A program made the translations under genes and the position numbers. From CAYPZL01 sp964415045 (GTDB lineage: Bacteria > Planctomycetota > Phycisphaerae > Sedimentisphaerales > Anaerobacaceae), in assembly GCA_964415045.1 (NCBI GenBank), contig CAYPZL010000003.1:1-64000 (forward strand): a stretch of DNA of 64,000 nucleotides. Reading direction: 5' to 3'. The notes beneath the pieces were generated by a model. That model saw nothing but the letters and a program-made list of their open reading frames with translations, was not told the origin of the DNA and made no database searches. This document shows positions 1 to 7,531 of the stretch, piece by piece. Position 1 is the stretch's first letter; the number at the start of each line of letters is the position of its first letter.

Positions 1-220
1 AAAACAAAGACTAACACGCCGAAAACCCTCGCGCCAGAATATTTTCACAGACACGGTGCAGGCGGCAGGCGCCGATGCGTCTGCCATTGGCGGGCCGGGG
101 CTGGCCGCTACGGAGGCCGGGATTTTTGCACTGGCGTTGGTGGTTTGGAGGGTGTAGAGTGGTTGGGCCGATTTTTGTGAACTCCGTAAAGCTACTGAAG
201 CTACTATAGAGGAGAACCAC

Positions 221-1582
221 ATGACTGGACAGACCGACTCAACCAAACTCAACCGCAGAGAGTTTCTCAAGCAGGGCAGTACGTTAGCCGCCGGTGCGGC
301 GGTGTTAGGCGGGCTGGCTCCGGGGGCGTATGCCCGCGGGGACAACACGATCCGGCTGGCGCTGTTAGGCTGCGGGGGACGTGGCACGGGGGCCGTCGGC
401 GACGCCCTGTCGGTCCCCGACGGCGGGCCGACCAAGCTCTACGCCATGGCCGATCTGCTCGAAGAGAAAATGACGCGGTCGCACGACTCGCTGAAGAAGA
501 AGTTCGGGGACAAGATCGACGTGCCGCAGGAGCGCCGGTTCCTCGGTTTCGATGCGTACCGCAAGGCGATCGACATTCTGCGTCCGGGCGACGTGGCGAT
601 GTGCACGACGCGGGCGTACATCCGGCCTCTCCACGTCGAGTACGCCATCAGCAAGGGCATCAACGTGTTCATGGAAAAGCCCTTTGCCTCCGATCCGGGC
701 GGCCTGCACCGGCTCCTCCGCGCCGGCAAGGTCGCCGAGCGAAACGGCATCAAGCTGCTCGCGGGCCTCCAGTGCCGCCACAGCCCGGCCCGCCAGGCGC
801 TGATCGAGAAGATCCGCAACGGGGAAATGGGCGAAATCCCGCTGGTCCGGGCCAACCGCCTCGGCGGCGCCGGCTGGCTCGGCAACCAGGGCGAAAACGC
901 CAACAAGCTGATGAGCCAGCTCCAGTTCGGCCGGGCCCAGTTGTACTGGATCGGTTCGGGCCACATGGTCGACAACCTGATCCACCAGATCGACGAGTGC
1001 TGCTGGATCAAGGACGCCTGGCCCGTGACGGCCGTCGGCCTGGGCGGACGCGTCCCCCGCAGCGAAGACCACGGGCAGAACATCGACGTCTACTCGATGG
1101 AGTATACCTTCGCCGACGGGACCAAGGCGTTGTGCGGCTTCCGCCGGATCAGGAACTGCCGCAACGAGTTCGCCACGTTCATCCACGGGACCAAGTGTGC
1201 CGCCCAGTTCTCCGGGCAGACCCACCGCGCGACCGTCCACATGTTCAAGGACCAGCGGATCGAGAAGGGCAATATTTCCTGGACGCCCACAAAGGACCGC
1301 TACAGTCCGTGGCAGTACGAGTGGAACGTCTTCATCGAAAGCATTCGCAAGAACCGTCCGCATAACGAATTGAAGCGCGCGGTCTATTCCGATCTCACCT
1401 CGCTCATGGGCCGGGCCGCATGTCACACGGGGCAGATGGTCACCTGGGACGACATCATGAAATCCCGCTTCCAGTTCTGCGATTACCTCGACGACCTGGA
1501 CTACGACAGCCCGCCGCCGGTCAAGGCCGACAAGGACGGCTGGTTCCCCGTCCCCATTCCCGGCAAGTGGACCGAGGTATAA
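221..1582 (+). CDS. Tat-exported Gfo/Idh/MocA-family oxidoreductase
   Basis: Predicted NAD(P)-dependent sugar oxidoreductase of 453 residues acting outside the cytoplasm. A twin-arginine signal (NRREFLKQG followed by an Ala/Gly-rich hydrophobic stretch) covers residues 11-40. The Rossmann fold starts near residue 45 (IRLALLGCGGRGTG), and the family EKP motif (FMEKPFA) lies near residue 150. Tat export fits proteins that fold with bound cofactor before secretion. The start is set by a GAGGAG ribosome site a few bases ahead of the ATG. It stands alone; the next gene on this strand begins about 250 bases on, after a dispersed repeat. Family assignment is secure. Substrate is unknown, although planctomycete homologues are often linked to 3-keto-sugar formation. 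Confidence 0.9.
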   Translation: MTGQTDSTKLNRREFLKQGSTLAAGAAVLGGLAPGAYARGDNTIRLALLGCGGRGTGAVGDALSVPDGGPTKLYAMADLLEEKMTRSHDSLKKKFGDKIDVPQERRFLGFDAYRKAIDILRPGDVAMCTTRAYIRPLHVEYAISKGINVFMEKPFASDPGGLHRLLRAGKVAERNGIKLLAGLQCRHSPARQALIEKIRNGEMGEIPLVRANRLGGAGWLGNQGENANKLMSQLQFGRAQLYWIGSGHMVDNLIHQIDECCWIKDAWPVTAVGLGGRVPRSEDHGQNIDVYSMEYTFADGTKALCGFRRIRNCRNEFATFIHGTKCAAQFSGQTHRATVHMFKDQRIEKGNISWTPTKDRYSPWQYEWNVFIESIRKNRPHNELKRAVYSDLTSLMGRAACHTGQMVTWDDIMKSRFQFCDYLDDLDYDSPPPVKADKDGWFPVPIPGKWTEV

Positions 1583-1610
1583 GAGCATTTCGTGAATTAC
1601 GTGAACAAAG

Positions 1611-1718
1611 GAAATCAAAGATAAGAAATCAAAAATTTCGGAATCCCGGTTCGCCGGGATGACTTCCTCAATTTTACATTTTGCTGTCTGCATTTTGATT
1701 TGTCCGAGATGCGGAAAG
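1611..1718. repeat. Dispersed imperfect hairpin repeat, copy A
   Basis: An AT-rich imperfect inverted repeat: AAATCAAA-type blocks on the left pair with TTTTGATTT-type blocks on the right, around a GC-rich core containing CCCGGTTCGCCGGG. A second copy with the same layout and matching core flanks (CGGAAT on the left, CTTCCT then AATTTT on the right) lies at 14235-14348. Both copies sit just 3' of a + strand gene. It resembles REP-like dispersed palindromes. Confidence 0.65.
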
Positions 1719-1741
1719 GTGGGGCAAGCCCCACCCTCCGC
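1711..1741 (+). terminator. Possible terminator hairpin
   Basis: GGTGGGGC-AA-GCCCCACC forms a perfect 8-bp stem, extended by GCGGA and TCCGC outside it. It lies between the oxidoreductase and the esterase gene. No strong T-run follows, so intrinsic termination is only possible. Confidence 0.3.
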
Positions 1742-1834
1742 TTCGTTGTAAAGACAACTCGTGAGGCGTGAAGTGTATCTCGCATGGTTCGCGTCGTTTC
1801 ACGCTTCACGCAGCACGCAAGAAGGAATAACTTC

Positions 1835-2974
1835 ATGAGATGTTTTCAAAGGCTCTGGGTATTGGTGACGCTTGGCGTTTTGTTTGCGGGTGCTGTTGCG
1901 GCCAATGTTCCGGAGTCGGCTTTCAACAAGGACCCGTGGCCGGCGGCGAAGGAAGGACCGGTGAAGGTCTTCATCCTGGCAGGCCAGTCGAACATGCAGG
2001 GGCACGCTGCTTTGCGCACGCTGGAGTACCTGATCTACAACGCCGAGACCGCGGCCGAATACCAGCAGTGGAAGGACCGCGACGGGCGCTGGGTCGAGCG
2101 CCGGGACGTGTGGGTGTGGACCACCGACGGCAATCGCAGCGGCAACCTGAAGCCGGGCTTCGGCGCCAGTGAGATGAAGATGGGCCCGGAGCTGGGCTTC
2201 GGCTGGGTGATGGGCGAGCATCTGAGCGAGCAGGTGCTGCTGATCAAGACCTGCTGGGGGGGCAGAAGCGTTCGGCGCGACTTTTTGCCCCCGAGCGCCG
2301 AGATGCCGCCGGCCGGGCAACTGGCCAAGGAACTCGAGAACGCCCGGAAGAAGGACGCCAATGTCACGATGGCGGACATCAAGTCGCGCTACGGCAAGGC
2401 CTACCGGGACATGATCGCCCACGTCAACGACGTGCTGGAGCGGCTCAAGGAGCACTTTCCGGCGTACGACGAGAAGCGGGGGTACGAGCTGGCCGGCTTC
2501 GTCTGGTTCCAGGGCTGGAACGACATGGTCGACGGGCAGCAGCGCGAGGAGAAATACGCCGCCTACACGGTGCGGCTGGGCCAACTGATCGACGACGTAC
2601 GCAAGGACCTGAACGCACCGAACCTGCCGGTGGTCATCGGCGAGCTGGGGGCGAGCAGGCGCGGCGATTTCCAGGCCGCCCAGGAAGCCGTGGCGAACCT
2701 GCCGTCGCTGCGGGGAAACGTCAAGTTCGTCAAGACGCGTGACTTCTGGGAGCCCGAGGTCGAGAAGATGGTCAAGGAAGGTGTGTGGAGCGGGCCGGAC
2801 TGGGTGAGGTTCTACAACGTCGGCTCCGAGCGCGGATACCATTATCTCGGCAGCGCCCGGATCTACTATCGGATGGGCAAGGCGTTCGGCGAAGGCATGA
2901 TCGAGTTGCTCGGCAAGCAGACCGGCCGGTGCGCGGCGGCAAATGTCACAAGGCGAGCATCCCTCGGGTTCTAA
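1835..2974 (+). CDS. Secreted sialate O-acetylesterase-like (SASA family) carbohydrate esterase
   Basis: Predicted SGNH-type carbohydrate esterase of 379 residues that removes O-acetyl groups from glycans. After a signal peptide (residues 1-23, ending AVA) it shows the block I nucleophile motif FILAGQSNMQGH near residue 50, the block GFVWFQGWND near 220, and a C-terminal HYLGSARIYYRMG segment with a candidate catalytic His. I chose the ATG at 1835 because GAAGGA precedes it by 8 bases and the signal peptide starts there; an upstream in-frame ATG at 1784 lacks both. The stop codon interlocks with that of the convergent glycosyltransferase. Family is confident, substrate unknown. Confidence 0.85.
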   Translation: MRCFQRLWVLVTLGVLFAGAVAANVPESAFNKDPWPAAKEGPVKVFILAGQSNMQGHAALRTLEYLIYNAETAAEYQQWKDRDGRWVERRDVWVWTTDGNRSGNLKPGFGASEMKMGPELGFGWVMGEHLSEQVLLIKTCWGGRSVRRDFLPPSAEMPPAGQLAKELENARKKDANVTMADIKSRYGKAYRDMIAHVNDVLERLKEHFPAYDEKRGYELAGFVWFQGWNDMVDGQQREEKYAAYTVRLGQLIDDVRKDLNAPNLPVVIGELGASRRGDFQAAQEAVANLPSLRGNVKFVKTRDFWEPEVEKMVKEGVWSGPDWVRFYNVGSERGYHYLGSARIYYRMGKAFGEGMIELLGKQTGRCAAANVTRRASLGF

Positions 2975-4083
2975 GGAGCCGGGGGGAATGGTGCGTGTCC
3001 TTGTGACTCCTCGGCGCGTGACGTGGTTTGGGGCGCCTTCATGCCGGACTGTGGCGGCAGTTCGACGATCCGCTGTCGGGACCGGATGGGTGGCTGCTGT
3101 ACCGACAGGGACGCGCGTTTGCGCCGGGCCGACTGGATCGCACGTTCCATGTTCGACCGGAAGGCCGTTACGGAGAAGCGCCGCTGCACGGTGGCGCGGG
3201 CCTCGGCGCCCATGCGCAGAGCGAGCTTCCTGTCGTCGAGCAGGAGCCGGGCGTAGCGGCGCAGCTCGGCGGGATCGTCGGAGACGAAACCATTGACGCC
3301 GTGCTCGACGACCGAGGTCGGATGGCGGTTGCCCAGGACGGGCAGGCCGGCCGCCATGGCCTCGACCGTGGCCATGTTGAAGCCGTCCTCCAGTTCCGGG
3401 TGCGCCGTGTGAATGTAGAAACGATGCGTCCGCAGCAGATCCTTGAGGTGGTCCCAGTCGCGGGACGGGGCGGCGCCCGCCATGCCCGGATTGTGGCCCA
3501 CGATGCGGACCGGCACGCCGGCGAAAGTCTGCTCGTGGAAGGCCCAATGGAGAAACGTCCGGCGCCGCTGGATGAAGTTGGCGATGCGCAGGCCGCAGGG
3601 GATCTCGCCCGAGCAGGGCTCATAATCGCCCGGGTCTGCGCCAAAGGGCACAATGTCCCCGGCCGTGCCCCAGGACCTCCCCTTCAGGCGCGAGACGGCT
3701 ACCACGTGCGTCCCGCTGAGTTGCACGTACCGGTGCAAGAGGCCTCTGGCCTCTGCGGCGGACAATCGGGACCGCTCTTCGAGGATCCGCGCCTCGACGG
3801 GGAGGTGATGCACGAGCAGACGTGGCTCGGGTCGATCTTTGACGTCGAGCAAGTCCGTGGGATTATGGGCGATGATGCAAGCGTAGCGCCGGGTGCGGGC
3901 CTCGTCCAGCGAGATGAGCCGCCCGCGCGCGGGCACCGGGCGAATGTGAGTGTCCCAGCCCGGCGTGTATCGTCCGGGCAGACCGCAGACGATGTCCAGA
4001 TCGTAGTCCAGCGCGCTGAGTTGGTGCACCCACGCCTCGTGACAATTGAACACGAGCAGTCGCGGATGATCGGCCATCTCCAT
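2971..4083 (-). CDS. Glycosyltransferase, GT-B fold (GT4-like)
   Basis: Predicted cytoplasmic glycosyltransferase. The C-terminal half carries the donor-site pattern of GT4-like enzymes (DGFNMATVEAMAAGLPVLG, then VVEHGVNGFV). The N-terminal half starts LLVFNCHEAW and is divergent. The last 40 or so residues are a Pro/Ser/Arg-rich tail without obvious fold. AAGGAGG lies just before two possible starts, ATG at 4083 (spacer 4) and ATG at 4077 (spacer 10); either is possible. It is convergent with the esterase, and the two stop codons share bases 2972-2973. Acceptor and donor are unknown. Confidence 0.8.
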   Translation of the reverse strand: MEMADHPRLLVFNCHEAWVHQLSALDYDLDIVCGLPGRYTPGWDTHIRPVPARGRLISLDEARTRRYACIIAHNPTDLLDVKDRPEPRLLVHHLPVEARILEERSRLSAAEARGLLHRYVQLSGTHVVAVSRLKGRSWGTAGDIVPFGADPGDYEPCSGEIPCGLRIANFIQRRRTFLHWAFHEQTFAGVPVRIVGHNPGMAGAAPSRDWDHLKDLLRTHRFYIHTAHPELEDGFNMATVEAMAAGLPVLGNRHPTSVVEHGVNGFVSDDPAELRRYARLLLDDRKLALRMGAEARATVQRRFSVTAFRSNMERAIQSARRKRASLSVQQPPIRSRQRIVELPPQSGMKAPQTTSRAEESQGHAPFPPAP

Positions 4084-4159
4084 GCAACCTCCTTGCACGC
4101 CCGAATTGTATTCGAGGGCAACCTGTCACTCCAGGTCCGCCCCTATAGATTTCGTCACA

Positions 4160-4238
4160 ATCAGGCGATTCACCACACATTTTTCCCACTGTCCGGCGAA
4201 TTTCCGCCGGGCTTGTCACGTCCCGTGAATCGCCTGAT
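4160..4238. repeat. Nested inverted repeat upstream of the glycosyltransferase
   Basis: ATCAGGCGATTCAC (4160-4173) is perfectly inverted as GTGAATCGCCTGAT (4225-4238). Inside it, CCGGCG (4193-4198) pairs with CGCCGG (4205-4210). It lies 80-155 bases upstream of the minus-strand glycosyltransferase start. It could be a leader structure, operator pair or palindromic repeat; no second copy was seen. Confidence 0.55.
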
Positions 4239-4406
4239 CCTTCCGGACACGAACGCATGACAGCGAGCGCAGGGTCTGGGAGTCGTTGGCAGGACAAGGC
4301 AGGGAGCGGACGTGTCGGCCGAGACAAAAAAAGAGGGAGACAGCGACCCCCCCCATGGCTTGGATGTCGGTCTGCCGCCCCCCCTGGAAAAGAAGGAAGG
4401 AGTATC

Positions 4407-4616
4407 ATGAGCAAATTGTCTGTTGCGTACTCTTCCAATTACCCCCTTCATCCAAAGTATACGTCACGTTTGGGCCTTCGCCAAAAGGAGCGGCGGGAAA
4501 TTTTGCCGGTTCGGGAATGGCATCCGATCCTACCCGGACCGCACGGATCGGCGCATCGCTATCGGCCCCGGGCGCCGTCTCTTTTTCGCGGGGACAGTCG
4601 GATCAGGCGGCTGTAA
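4407..4616 (+). CDS. Possible small ORF, 69 residues, unknown
   Basis: A short frame starting MSKLSVAYSS with a near-ideal ribosome site (AAGGAAGGAG, 6 bases before ATG). The product is basic (rich in Arg, His, Pro), with no signal peptide, membrane segment or known motif. It ends 22 bases before the convergent permease stop codon. The strong ribosome site is the only positive evidence; composition resembles non-coding GC-rich sequence. Confidence 0.25.
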   Translation: MSKLSVAYSSNYPLHPKYTSRLGLRQKERREILPVREWHPILPGPHGSAHRYRPRAPSLFRGDSRIRRL

Positions 4617-4638
4617 TTCGCCCGTCTCTGCCGGCGCG

Positions 4639-6474
4639 TTACGGCGTGCGCTTGCGCTGACTCAGGAGGACGACGTCCCGCAGGGCCTGCTCGTTTCGGG
4701 CGCCCATCCATTTGGGCTCGAAGTCCCCGTTCTGCACGATCTGGGCGATGGCCGAGAGGACACGAAGATAGAAGTTGCGCTGGTCCCGGGTTCCGGCGAT
4801 GACGAAGACGGTCCGAATCTCAGGGGCCTTTTCCGAGAAGCAAACGCCCTTGGAGCAGCGTGCCAGGAGCATGTCGAATTTTTCGGTGCCTTCGACGACC
4901 ACGTGGGGCACGGCGAGCACCGGGCTCAGGACCGTGGAGGTGTCCTTCTCCCGGTCGAGCAGCAGTTGCAGCAGCGCGTCGGGGTCGATGTCCACGCGCG
5001 GCCCCAGTTTGCCGGCGGCCAGCCGGAAGAACTCCTCCAGCATCATCCTTCGGTCGAGGTCAAGGACGATACTGCTCTCGACGAGAGAGTCGAAACGATC
5101 CAGGGCGATTTCGTCCCTCTCGCGGACGATGGCCTTCAACTCGCTTTCCAGTGTGCCGTCCATCAGCTCCTTGGCCATGATGCGACTGACCAGGTGCATC
5201 AGCGCCGAGGCCTTCTGCGTCTTCCTGCGTCCGTAGAACCAGTACACGCTGAAGCCCAGGACGATGACCAGCACCGTGATCAGGAAGGCATGCTCGCCCA
5301 TCTCCAGAACGACGAACGAAAAGCCGAGGATGGTGACCAACTGGACCCAGGGGTACAGCGGCGTGCGGAAGCTGGGCCGGTAGTTCTGAAGGCCGCTCTC
5401 GCGCAACACGATCACGGAAAGGCCGGCGAGGATGTACCCGAGCACAAACACGGTGGAGGCCGCCTCGACGAGAACGTCCACTTTCACGAAAAGAGCGACC
5501 AGCACCACCAGCCCGGTGGCCAGGATCGAGACGTACGGGGTTCTGGATCTGGTTCCGACGCGGCTGAGCAGTCGGGGCAGGAGCTGGTCGCGACCGAGCG
5601 CGAAGAGATAGCGCGAGGCGGTCATGATTCCCGCGTTGGCCGTGGTCAGGAATGCCAGGGCCGCCGCGATGCCGATGGTGGTACGACCGACGGGCCCGGA
5701 GAACACGGCGGCCGCGTCGGAGATCGGGGTCAGCGAGTTGTCCAACTGCTCGGTGCCGAGCACGCCGCTGGTGACCAGAATCATCAGGGTGTAGAGAATG
5801 GTGATCGAGGAAAGGGCCATGACCATGCCGAGCGGAATCAGCCGGCCCGGCTTCTTCACTTCCCCGGCCACGCTGGCGACCTTCATCAGCCCGCCGTACG
5901 AGACGAACACGAACCCGGTCGTCGAGAAAACCGCCTTGAGCCCGTACGGGGCGAACGGCTCGAAGTGCCGAACGTTCACCGCCGGCAGCCCCCGGACGAT
6001 GAAGTACAGCATCAGCACCAACAGCCCGATGACAAGGATCACTTGAAAGCGGGCGGCTTCCTGGGCCCCGGCCAGGTTGATCCCGACGAAGACCAGGCAG
6101 AACAGCGCCCCGATGAAATACTGGTTCATCGAGACAAGCGGCGCCACCAGCACCGCCAGGCCCACGAGCGCAAAAGCGCTCTTGAGCGACAAACTGAACC
6201 AGCTCAGAATCCCGGCGGCGGTCCCGACGGCCGGTCCCATCGCGCGGGAGATGTAGAAATAGTCGGCCCCGGCCTTGGGCATGGCGGTGGTCAATTCCGC
6301 GATGCTCAGCAGGCCTCCCATGGCCAGCAGGCCCGCCAGGAAGTAGGAGATGATCACCGCCGGACCGGCCCGCGCATGAGCCAGTCCCGGCAAAATGAAC
6401 AGACCCGAACTGATCATCGCGCCCGAGGCGATGGCGAAGATGTGCATCAGGCCGAGCTCTCTCGTTAGTTTCAT
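4639..6474 (-). CDS. APC-superfamily amino acid permease with C-terminal PTS EIIA-type domain
   Basis: A 611-residue membrane transporter. Residues 1-430 form about 12 hydrophobic helices of the amino acid-polyamine-organocation fold, with the TM1 unwinding motif ASGAMISSGLF and the SYGGLMKVASVAGEVKKP loop. After RRKTQK comes a cytoplasmic domain (about 450-605) resembling PTS EIIA type 2, with the AVPH segment that holds the phospho-accepting His in true EIIA. Such fusions are usually regulatory. No cognate PTS gene is visible here. The start ATG has a weak ribosome site (GAAG). The substrate cannot be predicted. Confidence 0.85.
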   Translation of the reverse strand: MKLTRELGLMHIFAIASGAMISSGLFILPGLAHARAGPAVIISYFLAGLLAMGGLLSIAELTTAMPKAGADYFYISRAMGPAVGTAAGILSWFSLSLKSAFALVGLAVLVAPLVSMNQYFIGALFCLVFVGINLAGAQEAARFQVILVIGLLVLMLYFIVRGLPAVNVRHFEPFAPYGLKAVFSTTGFVFVSYGGLMKVASVAGEVKKPGRLIPLGMVMALSSITILYTLMILVTSGVLGTEQLDNSLTPISDAAAVFSGPVGRTTIGIAAALAFLTTANAGIMTASRYLFALGRDQLLPRLLSRVGTRSRTPYVSILATGLVVLVALFVKVDVLVEAASTVFVLGYILAGLSVIVLRESGLQNYRPSFRTPLYPWVQLVTILGFSFVVLEMGEHAFLITVLVIVLGFSVYWFYGRRKTQKASALMHLVSRIMAKELMDGTLESELKAIVRERDEIALDRFDSLVESSIVLDLDRRMMLEEFFRLAAGKLGPRVDIDPDALLQLLLDREKDTSTVLSPVLAVPHVVVEGTEKFDMLLARCSKGVCFSEKAPEIRTVFVIAGTRDQRNFYLRVLSAIAQIVQNGDFEPKWMGARNEQALRDVVLLSQRKRTP

Positions 6475-6706
6475 GGGCTTCGATTATCCGGAACAAGCCT
6501 TCTTATATGTGCCGATTCTATGACTACGCCCGGCAAGCAGCAATGGTTTTCCCGACGGCATGGAATCCGCCCTGTCTATTTCGGGCCATTGCACCACCGG
6601 AAAAAGTGATCTTCCTGTTGACTTGCGTACCGGGAGAACGCACAATATGGGATGAGGCTCCGGTGACCCCGCCGCGAGTAGGGGCATCCGGACGAGTGCA
6701 GTGAGG

Positions 6707-6720
6707 TTCTTTCGAAAGAA
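6707..6720. promoter_or_regulatory. 14-bp perfect palindrome ahead of the pseudopilin gene
   Basis: TTCTTTCGAAAGAA is a perfect dyad directly upstream of AAAGGAG and the likely GTG start at 6734. It could be a dimeric repressor site or a small hairpin near the ribosome site. No partner regulator is visible nearby. Confidence 0.35.
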
Positions 6721-6733
6721 AGGAGCGAATGCG

Positions 6734-7381
6734 GTGGGCTGCAAAAAGACGAGAAGAGGAAATCGAAGCGCCTATGGACGTGCGCCGCAGCGGTGCGTCG
6801 GTCCCAACATCCACGATTCACGATCCACCATCGGTTCCCGCGGTTTCACGCTCGTCGAGCTGCTGGTGGTGATCGCGGTGATCAGTTTGCTGATGGCGAT
6901 CCTGGTTCCGGTGGTGGGTCGGGCGCGCCGGCAGGCCCGGGCGCTGGTCTGCCGATCCACCCTGCGCCAGTGGGGACAGATCCTCGCGGCGTACACGACG
7001 GAGAACAACGGGCGGCTGGGATGCAGCCTTACCGAAGAGATGGTGGCTCTATCGCTATTTCGGGGAACAATGCCTGTTGAGCACCGTGATTTGGATTTGC
7101 GTCCCGTACGCCTGTCCGTCGACACCGAGCCGATCCGGTGTTGCCCCACGGCGGACGAGCCGCCCCCCGAGACCAGTGGCGTAGTCTACGTCTACCGCCG
7201 CGAAGAAGACGGCAGCGAAACCCTCTTGATGAAATACAGGCGCACAAACGACACTTTTGGAAGCTGGGAGGTCTTTCATCCGTCTCCGCCCCTGTACGGC
7301 AGCTACGGTTTCAACTCGCGGTTGCTTCGCGGAGATTTTGCCCCTTTGTGGGCGCACACGCGGAGGCACATTGACGGTTGA
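6734..7381 (+). CDS. Type II secretion/type IV pilin-like pseudopilin (prepilin N-terminal methylation domain)
   Basis: A 215-residue pseudopilin. A long basic leader is followed by the class III cleavage motif GFTLVELLVVIAVISLL near residue 37 and a single hydrophobic helix, then a polar domain with a CRSTLRQWGQ segment typical of planctomycete pseudopilins. It should be cut before Phe and N-methylated by a prepilin peptidase. I prefer the GTG at 6734 because AAAGGAG lies 8 bases before it; a GTG at 6701 is also open. At 215 residues it is shorter than many DUF1559-type relatives. No other secretion gene is adjacent, so it appears to be an orphan substrate or minor pseudopilin. Confidence 0.8.
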   Translation: MGCKKTRRGNRSAYGRAPQRCVGPNIHDSRSTIGSRGFTLVELLVVIAVISLLMAILVPVVGRARRQARALVCRSTLRQWGQILAAYTTENNGRLGCSLTEEMVALSLFRGTMPVEHRDLDLRPVRLSVDTEPIRCCPTADEPPPETSGVVYVYRREEDGSETLLMKYRRTNDTFGSWEVFHPSPPLYGSYGFNSRLLRGDFAPLWAHTRRHIDG

Positions 7382-7531
7382 CTTTTTGCCCTCGGGCCGG
7401 TAATCTGGCGGTTTTGGGATACAGCCCTGACTATGGATGGTGGCCCGTCTTCACGTGAGCGTCACCCCTTTTGATCTTTCGGCAATTCTGTTCGGGTTGG
7501 TACTGCCCGGGATAGAGAGAAGATAGGAGTT

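Noticed and set aside
171..207. TTGTGA and TACTAT as a promoter for the first oxidoreductase
   Set aside because: Spacing is about 21 bases and the -10 would lie only 13 bases before the ATG, overlapping the ribosome site.
365..1693. 442-codon minus-strand frame opposite the first oxidoreductase
   Set aside because: Antisense shadow; the product is Val/Asp/Arg-rich without domain motifs, while the + strand protein has clear family motifs.
1799..3547. 582-codon minus-strand frame spanning the esterase and part of the glycosyltransferase
   Set aside because: It runs out of frame through two genes with clear motifs and has shadow-type composition.
3028..4260. 410-codon + strand frame opposite the glycosyltransferase
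   Set aside because: Antisense shadow; the minus-strand frame carries the GT4 donor-site motif.
4423..6468. 681-codon open frame on the + strand opposite the permease
   Set aside because: It is the antisense shadow of a well-supported transporter gene in GC-rich sequence; the product is a low-complexity, Asp/His/Gln-rich string with no fold or ribosome site.
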